Below, piece after piece: positions 45,843 to 54,533 of a stretch of DNA of 64,000 nucleotides (positions within the stretch are counted from its first letter, which is position 1; every line of letters begins with the position of its first letter). The notes under the pieces were generated by a model, which made no database searches, was not told the origin of the DNA, and saw nothing but the letters and a program-made list of their open reading frames with translations. Location: NCBI RefSeq assembly GCF_014207635.1, contig NZ_JACHIE010000010.1, positions 22,850 to 86,849 of the forward strand, in the 5' to 3' direction. The position numbers were made by a program, and so were the translations under genes. The stretch is from Acetobacter lovaniensis. Lineage in GTDB: Bacteria > Pseudomonadota > Alphaproteobacteria > Acetobacterales > Acetobacteraceae.

Positions 45843-47282
45843 ATGTTACAGTATCTATATAAGGATGCGCCTGTTCGCAACAAAATCCATGTGATCATGC
45901 TGTTTCAGGAAGCCTATCCGGTTCTCCAGATCGCATTGATGGTGCTTGCATATTTCATGCAGGCTACCCCTGTGCATATGCTGTATATTACGGTGGCATT
46001 GTTCCTGTTCAGCCAGCTGGAAGCCCTGACTGTCTGGCATATTCTTGAGCGTTCAGTCATCCTGCCGACAGAACAGCTGGTAAATGTCGGTGAGGAACTG
46101 GGTAAGGGTATTATATCCAGCTCTATTCCGTATTACGATAACAAGGACTGTACCGGCAGACTTGCGCGCATCATGGTGTCCTTTGCCAGCAACGTCAAGG
46201 AGCAGAAGGCCGCGCGCGAAAAGCAGGAAAAAATGTCTGACGAGATCAGAGATTCTTTCGAACGCAGCCAGAAGCGTGACCAGCAGACCAGAGAAGTCAT
46301 TTCAATGCTGGAAGTCGCCCTGAACGACATGGCTCAGGGGGATCTCAGCCAGCAGATTTCCGGCAATGCGTTTGACGGAGAATTCGCGCCTTTGCGTGAG
46401 GCATTCAACCAGTCGATACAGGGCCTGAATGAGGCGCTTAAAACCGTGGCCAACAGCTCGGACCTCATCGGCAGCAGCGCGAGTGAGATTTCCACCGCTT
46501 CTGACGATCTTGCCAAGCGCACTGAAAAGCAGGCCGCCAATCTGGCTCAGGCCGCAATAGCGGTCAGGACCATTACTGACGGGGTGCAAACGACCGCGCA
46601 TGCCTGCAAGGACACAACGGAAGAAACCCGCCAGACGCTGGAAAAGGTCAACCTCGCAACCACGGCGATGGTAGAAACGACAAAATCCATGGACGGTATC
46701 AAGGCATCGTCCGATGCGATTGGTGAAATTATCTCGGTGATGGATAATATCGCGTTCCAGACGAATGTGCTGGCGCTCAATGCCGGGGTCGAAGCGGCCA
46801 GAGCAGGCAATGCAGGACGCGGTTTTGCCGTTGTTGCGCAGGAAGTCCGCTCTCTGTCCGAACAGGCTGCCACATCGGCCAATGAGATCAAGAAACTGGT
46901 TTCCGTCGCGTCTGATCAGGTTTCCAAAGGGGTGACGCTTGTGCAGACGACGAGTTCGTATCTGAGCGAATTTGCCCGCAGCACGCAGGGCATTGCCGAA
47001 AGAATCGAGAAAATCTCCATTGCGACCCAGCATCAGGCGCGCAGCCTCTCGGAAATTACAGCGTCGATTGGGGATATGGATCGCGTAACCCAGCAGAACG
47101 CGGCCATGGTGGAGGAAACGACGGCGGCCAGCCATAATCTGACCGGGGAGACGAAAACCCTGTCTCAGACGCTCCAGCGTTTCGTCATTTCCAATGCGTC
47201 TCCACGCCGGTCACCCCAGCTTACATGGAATGAAACGGCTCCGTCTCATTCAAAGCGCATGCTCGAAAAACTCAGCGCGTAG
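45843..47282 (+). CDS. methyl-accepting chemotaxis protein
   Basis: A 479-residue receptor with two short transmembrane helices near residues 20-60 joined by a tiny loop, so there is no periplasmic ligand domain. A HAMP-like region follows (about 175-240, MLEVALNDMAQGDLSQQISG) and then the signalling domain with the hairpin tip DNIAFQTNVLALNAGVEAAR then AGNAGRGFAVVAQEVRSLSE. Signal is probably membrane or cytoplasmic state. The start at 45843 is uncertain; ATG at 45831 is an alternative. Not linked to other chemotaxis genes. Confidence 0.88.
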   Translation: MLQYLYKDAPVRNKIHVIMLFQEAYPVLQIALMVLAYFMQATPVHMLYITVALFLFSQLEALTVWHILERSVILPTEQLVNVGEELGKGIISSSIPYYDNKDCTGRLARIMVSFASNVKEQKAAREKQEKMSDEIRDSFERSQKRDQQTREVISMLEVALNDMAQGDLSQQISGNAFDGEFAPLREAFNQSIQGLNEALKTVANSSDLIGSSASEISTASDDLAKRTEKQAANLAQAAIAVRTITDGVQTTAHACKDTTEETRQTLEKVNLATTAMVETTKSMDGIKASSDAIGEIISVMDNIAFQTNVLALNAGVEAARAGNAGRGFAVVAQEVRSLSEQAATSANEIKKLVSVASDQVSKGVTLVQTTSSYLSEFARSTQGIAERIEKISIATQHQARSLSEITASIGDMDRVTQQNAAMVEETTAASHNLTGETKTLSQTLQRFVISNASPRRSPQLTWNETAPSHSKRMLEKLSA

Positions 47283-47462
47283 CCTCCGCTCCGCGCACAA
47301 CATCACGATATAAAACACTCAGGATTCTGTCCGGGTTGAGCCAGTCTATGGCGACAATACGGACGGATGTTTTTACCGTTTCAGGTTCTCTCCACCGGCT
47401 AGGAGTATAGCCGGTGGGAAGGTCTGGGGTGGGAACATCCGGCATGTGGCTGCCGGGTTTTG

Positions 47463-47830
47463 ATGTTCGGGTATTTTTGCAAAGTGGTGGAGTCTGGCTC
47501 CTTCGTGCGTGTCGCGGAGGATGTGCAACTTTCCAAACCTACGGTTTCCACGGCTGTCCGCAGGCTTGAGCATTTTTCGTGGCGTTGCGCCACAGGAACT
47601 CCCGCCACTCTCCCAGACACAAACAGCAGGCCTTGCATGGCCAAGCCACCCGCATGGGGTGGGAAGCCAGAGGGCCAGTGAGAAGCCCATAGTGGCGGGC
47701 CGCGTCCATCGGGGCCACTGCGTATGGCTGCCCCATGACCCTTGGCATCCGCCATCCTGCTCCGGTAATGCCCGCTTTTATGCCGCCAGATACTGATCTG
47801 CCGGTCAGTGTTCGTTCCCACCCGTGGCGT
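47463..47830 (+). pseudogene. decayed LysR-family regulator
   Basis: The first 38 codons encode a LysR helix-turn-helix (MFGYFCKVVESGSFVRVAED then VQLSKPTVSTAVRRLE). The frame then breaks. Downstream, in another frame around 47725-47810, GCPMTLGIRHPAPVMPAFM resembles the start of a LysR effector domain. The linker is largely missing or scrambled, so the gene is dead; crcB overlaps its far end on the other strand. Confidence 0.6.
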
Positions 47831-48218
47831 TCAGGGTTTGTGCCACGACGTAGCCCGCGCTCACGCCAAGCATACATAACCCCACAGATAGACCAATATT
47901 GAGAAGTGCCCGTCCGGGTGCCCCGTTTTTAAGCAGGTCAAGTGTTTGCAGGCTGAAGGAGGAAAACGTGGTGTACCCCCCGCATAGCCCGACCATAAAC
48001 ACCAGCCTTCCGGTTTCGGACACGGGCAGGCGGCCGCCTGCTGCGGTTAAGGTGCCAAAAAAGGCAATGGCAAACGAACCGGATACATTAATGGCAATGG
48101 TTCCCCATGGCAGAACCTGGCTCCAGCGCAGGGTTGCCAGCCCCACCCAGTAACGCAGCAATGTGCCAGCAGCCCCGGCCAGACCGATAAGGAGAGAGGG
48201 TAAAAAGTTGGTCAACAT
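47805..48218 (-). CDS. crcB: CrcB/FluC fluoride channel
   Basis: A 137-residue four-helix membrane protein of the Fluc family, which exports fluoride. Motifs: GAAGTLLRYWVGL, WGTIAINVSGSFAIAFF (central Asn) and GLCGGYTTFSSFSLQTLDL with the conserved Phe box. It acts as an antiparallel dimer. No fluoride riboswitch was recognised upstream in the 30-bp gap to the stress-protein gene. Confidence 0.93.
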   Translation of the reverse strand: MLTNFLPSLLIGLAGAAGTLLRYWVGLATLRWSQVLPWGTIAINVSGSFAIAFFGTLTAAGGRLPVSETGRLVFMVGLCGGYTTFSSFSLQTLDLLKNGAPGRALLNIGLSVGLCMLGVSAGYVVAQTLNATGGNEH

Positions 48219-48249
48219 GGAAAACTCTGTGCCTGTGGTTCTGTGTTTA

Positions 48250-49068
48250 TCAATGGTGGGTCAGTATTGGCCATGTGGCATGGGCAAGCAGGTCCACGGT
48301 GGGGCCACCAAATAGCCATTCAATAAAATGCGGTCGGCCGTATGCCCCCATAACCAGCAGGTCTGCCCCCGCCTGCGTGGCGCGTGCGCGGATCTGCTCG
48401 CCCACGCCTTGTTCTGTCAGAACAAACCGCTCCAGCGAGACCGCCACGCCAAGCGTGCGTAGTGTGGCCAGTAATGTGGGGTCTGCAACTGCGTTGGGGT
48501 GGTGTTCCCCTAACAGAATGCTCACGTGCTTAGCCGTGCGGAGCAGGGGCATGGCGGCGGCGGTGGCGCGGTGCAGGTTGGGGGTGTCCTGCCAGGCTAT
48601 AACCGGGTGTTGGCCAAAATCCGGCTGTGGTGTGGGTGGGGCAATAAGCACCGTTGCCTGTGCATCGTACAGGGTAGCGGCAAAGCTCTGCCGGGTTAGC
48701 GGTGTGGTGGCCGCGCTGGCCGGGCCGAGAACAACAAAGTCGGCTTTGCTGGCGGCAAGGCTCAGGGTTGTGCGCGGCGGGCCTGCCTGTTCCACCCATT
48801 GGGCATGGGGGCTGCCCTGCGCTGTGCTGCGCCAGTGTTCAAAAATCTGGCGGATGGCGTGGGCACGGGTGGCAACCGTTTGCGCAAAGCGGGCCTGCTG
48901 TGCGGGGTCTGGCAGCCCTTCATCCGGGCTTTGAAAATCAGGGTCCGTGGCAGGCATGGGGTGGAAGGCGCAAATATCCGCCCCTCCCAGCCGGGCAGCC
49001 AGTTGGCCTGCGGTGTGCAGGGTCAAGGCTGCGGTCTGGGCATCGTCCAGAACAGCGATCAGGCGCAT
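48250..49068 (-). CDS. universal stress protein (tandem UspA)
   Basis: A 272-residue protein with two Usp-like halves. The second half ends with the diagnostic ADLLVMGAYGRPHFIEWLFG then GPTVDLLAHATWPILTHH, which contains the ATP-binding GxxG-(9)-GS/T-type segment; the first half (MRLIAVLDDAQTAALTLHTA) is degenerate. Start 49068 follows GGAACC. Role: general stress response; target unknown. It lies just upstream of crcB on the same strand, so co-transcription is likely. Confidence 0.85.
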   Translation of the reverse strand: MRLIAVLDDAQTAALTLHTAGQLAARLGGADICAFHPMPATDPDFQSPDEGLPDPAQQARFAQTVATRAHAIRQIFEHWRSTAQGSPHAQWVEQAGPPRTTLSLAASKADFVVLGPASAATTPLTRQSFAATLYDAQATVLIAPPTPQPDFGQHPVIAWQDTPNLHRATAAAMPLLRTAKHVSILLGEHHPNAVADPTLLATLRTLGVAVSLERFVLTEQGVGEQIRARATQAGADLLVMGAYGRPHFIEWLFGGPTVDLLAHATWPILTHH

Positions 49069-49351
49069 TGCAAGGGGTTCCTGCCTGTGCGGTTGGTGGG
49101 GGTGGGGCAAAGCCCGGTCTGTTTGTGTATGCGGGGCATGGTTTTGGACGCACTCCTCCCTCACGCATGGTTTTGCGGGGTAGGAATCATCAGCCAGTAC
49201 GGCGGTTCGATTTTGGGGGCCAAAATCCGGCAGAGTCCATTGCCGTGCCGGAGTATGAATAAAACACGTCCTTCAAGTCAATCCCGCCTGCTGGCGTGGG
49301 GGCAGTGGGGCGTCTCTGGCGGATTTGCGTGGGCTGGTGGGTGTTTTAAAA

Positions 49352-49394
49352 ATACATCCCGATATATCTTTACTTACGATATATCGGGATGTAT
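49352..49394. promoter_or_regulatory. long palindromic operator upstream of the PadR gene
   Basis: Perfect inverted repeat ATACATCCCGATATATC / GATATATCGGGATGTAT, 17-bp arms with a 9-bp spacer, ending 9 bp before the PadR start. It probably overlaps the promoter and is the binding site of the PadR regulator. Confidence 0.85.
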
Positions 49395-49403
49395 ATCGGA
49401 GTC

Positions 49404-50000
49404 ATGAAACACAAAAACAGACACGCAGGCGGTCGCCACCGCCACCAGTTTTTTGCCCCCGAAGGTCGGTCTGATCTGGCAGGGCATGGCCGCCACCACC
49501 ATGGGCGGGGCGGCGGCGGACGGCGGGGTGGCCGCCACAGGCTGTTCGATTACGGGGAGATGCGTCTGCTCGTACTGAGCCTGATCGGGCAAAATCCGAC
49601 TTACGGGTACGAGCTTATCAAAACCATAGAGGACAAGTTCGCAGGCAGTTATACGCCCAGCCCCGGCGTGATTTATCCTACACTCACATGGCTGGAGGAG
49701 GCAGGTCATATCCATCCCGCAGAGCAGGGCGGGCGCAAGACGTACCATATCACGCCCGAAGGGGCGGCGTATCTAACGGCCAACAGCGCTGACCTGCAGG
49801 CAATTCTTGCCCGCGCCGCCAGTGCCGATACGCCAGAACAGGGCGGGCGCTGTTCTACGCCAGTACCCGTGGTGCGCGCGATGGAAAACCTGAAAACCGC
49901 TCTGCGCCTGAAGCTGCGCAATGGTGGCCTCACCCCGCAGGAAGCGGAACAGATAGCTGCCCTGCTGGACGGGGCTGCTCGCACCATTGACCAGACATAA
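49404..50000 (+). CDS. PadR-family regulator, YqjI-like metal sensor
   Basis: A 198-residue winged-helix regulator. The N-terminal 50 residues are rich in His, Arg and Gly (HKNRHAGGRHRHQFF, GHGRHHHGRGGGGRRGGRHR), then the PadR core: LVLSLIGQNPTYGYELIKTI, PSPGVIYPTLTWLEEAGHI and the wing GGRKTYHITPEGAAYL. The architecture matches E. coli YqjI, a nickel-binding repressor of the ferric reductase YqjH; a YqjH homologue follows 46 bp downstream. The 17-bp palindrome suggests autorepression. Confidence 0.88.
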   Translation: MKHKNRHAGGRHRHQFFAPEGRSDLAGHGRHHHGRGGGGRRGGRHRLFDYGEMRLLVLSLIGQNPTYGYELIKTIEDKFAGSYTPSPGVIYPTLTWLEEAGHIHPAEQGGRKTYHITPEGAAYLTANSADLQAILARAASADTPEQGGRCSTPVPVVRAMENLKTALRLKLRNGGLTPQEAEQIAALLDGAARTIDQT

Positions 50001-50046
50001 GCTCCTCTGGAGCCTCACCCATATCCAACCCAGAGATCAGACCGAT

Positions 50047-50829
50047 ATGCAAAACCCGCTAAAGGAGCAGGTCTGGCCGCCTGCTCCGGTCAATGAGATC
50101 GTACGTCATTCCATGCGCAGGCGTAGCCTGAGTGTGGCGGCTGTGGAGCACCTGACCCCCCATACGCTCCGCATAACCCTGACCGGCCCGGATCTGGCTG
50201 ATTTTACCAGCGCGTCCCCCGATGACCATATTAAAATCTTTCTGCCCGGAGCCGATGGGGTGGAGGTGCGCAGGGACTACACGCCACGCCGCTACAGCCG
50301 GGAGGCGACAACGCTGGTGCTGGATTTTGTGACCCACCAGACAGGTCCTGCCATAACGTGGGCGCGTGCGGCCCGTGTGGGTACGCGACTGGATATTGGT
50401 GGACCAAAAGGTTCGCGCGTTATTGCAGGCACTGTGGCGCAGTGGCTCCTTGTGGGGGATGAGACGGCTTTGCCCGCCATTGCCCGCAGGGTGGAGGAAC
50501 TGCCAGCCCATGCAACAGTAACAACCATTGTGGCTGTGTCTGGGCTGGAAGATGAGCAGAGCATGACAACGGCTGCCAGACATGATGCGCACTGGGTACA
50601 CCGGCCCATGGCGCAGGCGGATCAGGCGCAGGCTCTTGTGGCCGCACTGGGTGAGGTCAGCATTCCGCCGGGCACTTTTGTCTGGGTTGGGGCGGAGGCG
50701 CATGTAGCCCGCACCGTGCGGCAGTACCTGTTGCAAGAACGCTGTGTGCCAGTCCAGTGGATGAAGGTCGCGGGGTACTGGATTATGGGGCAGGAGAATG
50801 CCTCGGTGCGGGATATGGCGGATTTTTAA
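50047..50829 (+). CDS. siderophore-interacting protein / NADPH ferric-chelate reductase (YqjH-like)
   Basis: A 260-residue flavoprotein of the SIP family, which reduces ferric siderophores or chelates to release iron in the cytoplasm. FAD-binding motif RRDYTPRRYSRE and LDFVTHQTGPAITWARAARV then GTRLDIGGPKGS; the C-terminal NADPH region has WLLVGDETALPAIARRVEEL and the terminal WIMGQ. Start 50047 chosen over 49987 to avoid overlap with padR. Same operon as the YqjI-like regulator. Confidence 0.9.
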   Translation: MQNPLKEQVWPPAPVNEIVRHSMRRRSLSVAAVEHLTPHTLRITLTGPDLADFTSASPDDHIKIFLPGADGVEVRRDYTPRRYSREATTLVLDFVTHQTGPAITWARAARVGTRLDIGGPKGSRVIAGTVAQWLLVGDETALPAIARRVEELPAHATVTTIVAVSGLEDEQSMTTAARHDAHWVHRPMAQADQAQALVAALGEVSIPPGTFVWVGAEAHVARTVRQYLLQERCVPVQWMKVAGYWIMGQENASVRDMADF

Positions 50830-50985
50830 GGCTGGAGCCGTTTTTTACAGGCCAGATTTGTATTGCTGGTGGGCAGGTTTGGGCGCAGGGTCAGGTGGTG
50901 TGGCAAGGGGGCTGGCTCCTGCATGCGCCAGCCCTGTGTACAGGCAGGCCGCTTCGCCACGGGTATGCAAGGGAACAGACAGACC

Positions 50986-51306
50986 ATGCCTCACTATATT
51001 GCCATGAACCGTTTTCTGGTCACGCCTGAGAACGAGGAAGCCTTTTGCCAGCGCTGGCTGGAGCGCGAGGTGCTGTTGCAGAGCGTTCCCGGTTTTATCA
51101 GCTTCCAGTTTCTACAAGGACCGGAAAAGGAGGGCGGCAGGCTTTATGCGTCCCATACCGTATGGGCGTCATACGATGCATTTGTGGGCTGGACCCAGTC
51201 CGAGCAGTTTCGGCAGGCGCATGCCGGAGCGGGGCAGGGGCGTGCCCTGACCGCGGGCCCCCCGGTCTTTGAAGGTTTTACGGTGCTACAGAACGTAACG
51301 GCCTGA
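50986..51306 (+). CDS. ABM-domain monooxygenase (IsdG-like)
   Basis: A 106-residue antibiotic-biosynthesis-monooxygenase-domain protein: MNRFLVTPENEEAFCQRWLE, VPGFISFQFLQGP and ASYDAFVGWTQSEQFRQAH. Haem-degrading IsdG/HmuQ enzymes share this fold and often have N-terminal Asn and a His in the helix (here FRQAHAG), so a haem oxygenase role is plausible in this iron locus. Start 50986 with AAGGGA upstream. It is about 155 bp after the reductase gene on the same strand. Confidence 0.8.
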   Translation: MPHYIAMNRFLVTPENEEAFCQRWLEREVLLQSVPGFISFQFLQGPEKEGGRLYASHTVWASYDAFVGWTQSEQFRQAHAGAGQGRALTAGPPVFEGFTVLQNVTA

Positions 51307-51337
51307 GCAGGGGCCAGCCCCTGCCTGGTGGTGGGGG

Positions 51338-52006
51338 TTAGTTCGAATGCTGGCCGTCCGGGAGTTTGTCCCCCAGTTTTTCCCATGCATAGTCAGCGTT
51401 CCAGACTTCCAGCAGGTCATCCAGATGTGTGGCGCATAAAAGGGCGAGCTTGGGTTCAAATGCGCGTCCGGCTTCCTGTTGCAGAATTTTTCTGACCGCT
51501 TCGGGTGTCCATGAGTGCTTGTAGTTGCGCTTGGACAGGCAGGCATCAATAGTGTCCGCCACGGATATGACCTGCACCCATAGCGGAATATGCCGACCTT
51601 TAAGCCCGAGCGGGTAGCCTGTGCCATCCCACCGTTCGTGGTGGAGCAGGGTCGCATCCATGACTTCGCGCGGGAAGTCATGCCCGTACCATTGCAGTAC
51701 GCCAAGTCCCAGCAGCGGATGTTTGCGAATGACGCCTTTTTCTTCCGGTGTCAGCGGGCGGGGTGCGTGCAGGATGTCTTGCCCTGTCAGCACCTTGCCG
51801 GTATCGTGCAGTTCTCCGGCCAACTGGATCGTCTTCTGTTCCAGCCCCAGTCCTGCCAGTTCGTTGATCCGTGCAGCCAGTAACCCAACGCGACGACCAT
51901 GCCCGTCCTGGATATTGCTCACACCCTGAATAAAGTCTTTATGGGGGAGTGAGGGAGGGGGAAGCGTTTCAGCATCCCATATGGAGACGGTGGTACAGTC
52001 AGGCAT
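51338..52006 (-). CDS. HD-GYP c-di-GMP phosphodiesterase
   Basis: A 222-residue stand-alone HD-GYP protein: HGRRVGLLAARINELAGL, the HD pair in ELHDTGK (His67, Asp68), RKHPLLG, LHHERWDGTGYPLGLKG (GYP motif) and ISVADTIDACLSKRNYK. It should hydrolyse c-di-GMP. Start taken at 52006; an in-frame ATG at 52159 would add an unlikely AT-rich, non-domain extension. The globin-coupled cyclase follows upstream on the same strand, making a synthesis/degradation pair. Confidence 0.87.
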   Translation of the reverse strand: MPDCTTVSIWDAETLPPPSLPHKDFIQGVSNIQDGHGRRVGLLAARINELAGLGLEQKTIQLAGELHDTGKVLTGQDILHAPRPLTPEEKGVIRKHPLLGLGVLQWYGHDFPREVMDATLLHHERWDGTGYPLGLKGRHIPLWVQVISVADTIDACLSKRNYKHSWTPEAVRKILQQEAGRAFEPKLALLCATHLDDLLEVWNADYAWEKLGDKLPDGQHSN

Positions 52007-52322
52007 ACATACTTTACTCGTAGATATTAAGTGTAATTTATTCGATTTTCGTTTAGGGATTTTAGAATCAATAAAATACGCAGTAAACTCAGAAAAAAAA
52101 TTATTACCAAGAAAACATGGAACTTCTGCACTGCAACTGCTGCAATGCCTTTTTGGCATTGCAGCCCAGCGTACCGGAAAAGAGTGGGAGAGAATTTATA
52201 AAATCGTTTCCATTCAATGTGTTGAACGAAATCCCCTCATGGTGGGATGCAGCTACCCGCTCCTGTTTCCTGTGTTGGTTAAAAGAAATACGCGCGGCAA
52301 TGCTGATATATTCGTAATATAA
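52007..52322. other. intergenic stretch without recognisable gene
   Basis: 316 bp, AT-rich in its left half, between the HD-GYP and GGDEF genes. Probably holds the HD-GYP promoter. No coding remnant recognised. Confidence 0.35.
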
Positions 52323-53699
52323 TCAGACTTTTTCAGGGGTGTGGTGGGTGGCTACAATGCAGTTGCGGCCGTTGCTTTTGGCTTTGTAGAGGGCCTCATC
52401 CGCCTGATGGATCAGCAGGCGTGCGTTGGTTTCGCCCGCAAACGTGGTGATCCCGCCCGAAAGGGTGACCTGAACCTGATCGCTGGAAGAGAGCGTAAGA
52501 GGATGCTCGGCCAGCGCGGTCCGAATACGCTCCGCACAGATCAGCCCGTCCTCCAGTGGGATTTCGGTCAGGACAATCAGAAATTCTTCGCCACCGTAGC
52601 GGAAGATAAAGTCGTTGGCGCGTACGTTGGCGGCAATAATTTCGGCCACAAAGCACAGCACCTCATCACCCACCAGATGACCGAACTGGTCATTGATTTT
52701 TTTGAAATGATCAATGTCCAGAATAACCAGACTGAACGGTTTTTCATGCGTCAGGGCAAAGGTGATTTCGTTCTGGATAACCACATCCAGAAACCGGCGG
52801 TTGAACACCTTGGTCAGTGGGTCACGCCCGTTTTCCACTTCCTCCAGATGCCGGAATACGCGCCCGATCAAAAAAGTCAGGCTGGTAATGGCCTTGTGGA
52901 GTTCGGTGGGGAATTCGGGCGGAATAAGGCCGGTTTTGCGAATGGCCGCAATTTTGGTGTCTAACTCACGCACCTTGTTCTGGATTTGGTTGGCTTCATG
53001 CGTGCCTTTGAACAGGCTCATGCCCTTATGGGTCAGCCACAGGCCAAATTCGGATTCCGCAATGGTGGGCAGGTCTTCAGGGTGGTCCTTGCACAGGCAG
53101 TAGAAAGCCTGCGTGCTCCACCCTGAAAAGGTGCTGATCTGTGTTTCTTTTTCGTAGGAAATATTATGCCCCAGAGAGACAAGGCGAAAGGCCTCGTCAC
53201 TTTCCACTTTTTTGCGGAAGTTGATGTCATAAGCCTTGATCATGAACTTGAAGGCAAAATCCATCATGGTGCTCAGGTAGATAATGGCGGCAATAGTGTC
53301 GTCCTTATCTGGTGTGGAAGCCTTTATGCCGTCGATAAGTGCCTGTTTGATAATGTAAAGTCCGTACACCACAATATCGGTGGGAATTTCAAGCTGGGCA
53401 TGGATCGTACCAATACGGCACTGGAGTTCGCTCAGTTCCTCAACGTGGTCGGCATCGGTAAAAAACAGGCTCTGGATCCAGGCAAGTAACTGGGGTCGCA
53501 TTTTGACCTCGACAGTTTCCTTTTCCAAAAAAATGGCCGCCCGCTCGTGCTGGAAAAGTGCGGAGTAAAACAGGCTGACGCAGGTCTGCCCGGAAGTCGT
53601 GACAACGTTGCGCAAAATTTCGCGGATATGGATCGGGGTCTCGTTTATTGTCTCCTTCATTTGATCGAGGGGGGACAAGGTCATGAACGCGGGAGACAT
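52323..53699 (-). CDS. globin-coupled diguanylate cyclase (DosC/YddV-like)
   Basis: A 458-residue sensor cyclase. Residues about 20-165 form a globin-coupled-sensor domain with the proximal haem His100 in CRIGTIHAQLEIP; a helical middle domain follows; the GGDEF domain (about 290-450) has the active motif GGEEF (369-373) and a product-inhibition site RxxD (360-363). It should make c-di-GMP in response to oxygen. Start ATG at 53699. The HD-GYP gene next to it gives the opposite activity. Confidence 0.9.
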   Translation of the reverse strand: MSPAFMTLSPLDQMKETINETPIHIREILRNVVTTSGQTCVSLFYSALFQHERAAIFLEKETVEVKMRPQLLAWIQSLFFTDADHVEELSELQCRIGTIHAQLEIPTDIVVYGLYIIKQALIDGIKASTPDKDDTIAAIIYLSTMMDFAFKFMIKAYDINFRKKVESDEAFRLVSLGHNISYEKETQISTFSGWSTQAFYCLCKDHPEDLPTIAESEFGLWLTHKGMSLFKGTHEANQIQNKVRELDTKIAAIRKTGLIPPEFPTELHKAITSLTFLIGRVFRHLEEVENGRDPLTKVFNRRFLDVVIQNEITFALTHEKPFSLVILDIDHFKKINDQFGHLVGDEVLCFVAEIIAANVRANDFIFRYGGEEFLIVLTEIPLEDGLICAERIRTALAEHPLTLSSSDQVQVTLSGGITTFAGETNARLLIHQADEALYKAKSNGRNCIVATHHTPEKV

Positions 53700-54035
53700 A
53701 TGTTAACGGAACCCTTTGATAGTACTTTATAAAATACGATTCGGTGCGGAGTATTCATACCGCAGCAGGACAATCATATCAGATTGGGAACGACACCGCA
53801 TAATAAGAAGCGCCTGTATAAGACCAGACACAGTCTGCGGTATTGGTGCAGATTACAACCCACCCGCCTGTGTGGCTGTTGTGCTGTGACCTCTATAACA
53901 TAGTTTTATGCTTTTGGGGCTGCGGGGTCTGGGGCACGCGGCATGGCGTACATGCAAACACATGCTCCGCTCCTGTATCCGGCCCGGCCTGCCGGTTCTC
54001 CCCTGAATGCCGGGAGCGCCAGAGAGGCAGGGCGT
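53700..54035. other. intergenic stretch without recognisable gene
   Basis: 336 bp upstream of the diguanylate cyclase and downstream of the small membrane protein gene. The part near 53700-53760 is AT-rich and is a likely promoter for the cyclase. No gene recognised. Confidence 0.35.
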
Positions 54036-54455
54036 TTACGTGTCTGCCTGTTCTCTCCTGCCCATACGGTGGTGTGGGGGAATGTGTGGAAGAATGCGGA
54101 GGTATGCGTCCTCCTCCGTTTCGTCTGGTTCTATGCCCAGCCAGTGGGGCTTGCGCCGGATCATCCAGTCCAGCATATGCGCGCAGACCTTGCGGCACAG
54201 GACAAAATCCTCCGCCAGCAAAGCTACGCCCAAGGGGAGCATCCATAATCCCAGCACGGGCAGGAAGGACAGCAGCCCCCCTGCGACAAGTAATGAGCCA
54301 GCAGGCAGGCGGAGCCATTTCTGCCCCGGTTCGCGCAGCCAGAACAGCCAGACCCGTGTTTTGCCCGGCAGCCGGACAAGCAGCAGCGCCATACGGCGCT
54401 GGCGCAGGAGTTCGGTGGGATGGGTCGCCCCGGCAGAGGTCCATGCATCGGTCAT
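54036..54455 (-). CDS. small membrane protein of unknown function
   Basis: A 139-residue protein: soluble N-terminus (about 1-45), a hydrophobic hairpin (LPAGSLLVAGGLLSFLPVLG then LWMLPLGVALLAEDF, about 50-85) and a charged C-terminus with DETEEDAYLRIL. Two transmembrane helices close together suggest an inner-membrane protein with both ends in the cytoplasm. It is 78 bp downstream of the phosphatase on the same strand. I do not recognise a named family. Confidence 0.7.
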   Translation of the reverse strand: MTDAWTSAGATHPTELLRQRRMALLLVRLPGKTRVWLFWLREPGQKWLRLPAGSLLVAGGLLSFLPVLGLWMLPLGVALLAEDFVLCRKVCAHMLDWMIRRKPHWLGIEPDETEEDAYLRILPHIPPHHRMGRREQADT

Positions 54456-54533
54456 GGGACAGATATGGGGTGCAGGCCGGATGTTTGCAAAGGTGCTCCA
54501 TCCGCGCCCGGCCCATCCTATGCGCGGCGGCGC

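Noticed and set aside
47399..47821. RidA-like minus-strand frame (GLLFVSGRV)
   Set aside because: Only a nine-residue similarity; the region is better explained as a decayed plus-strand LysR gene.
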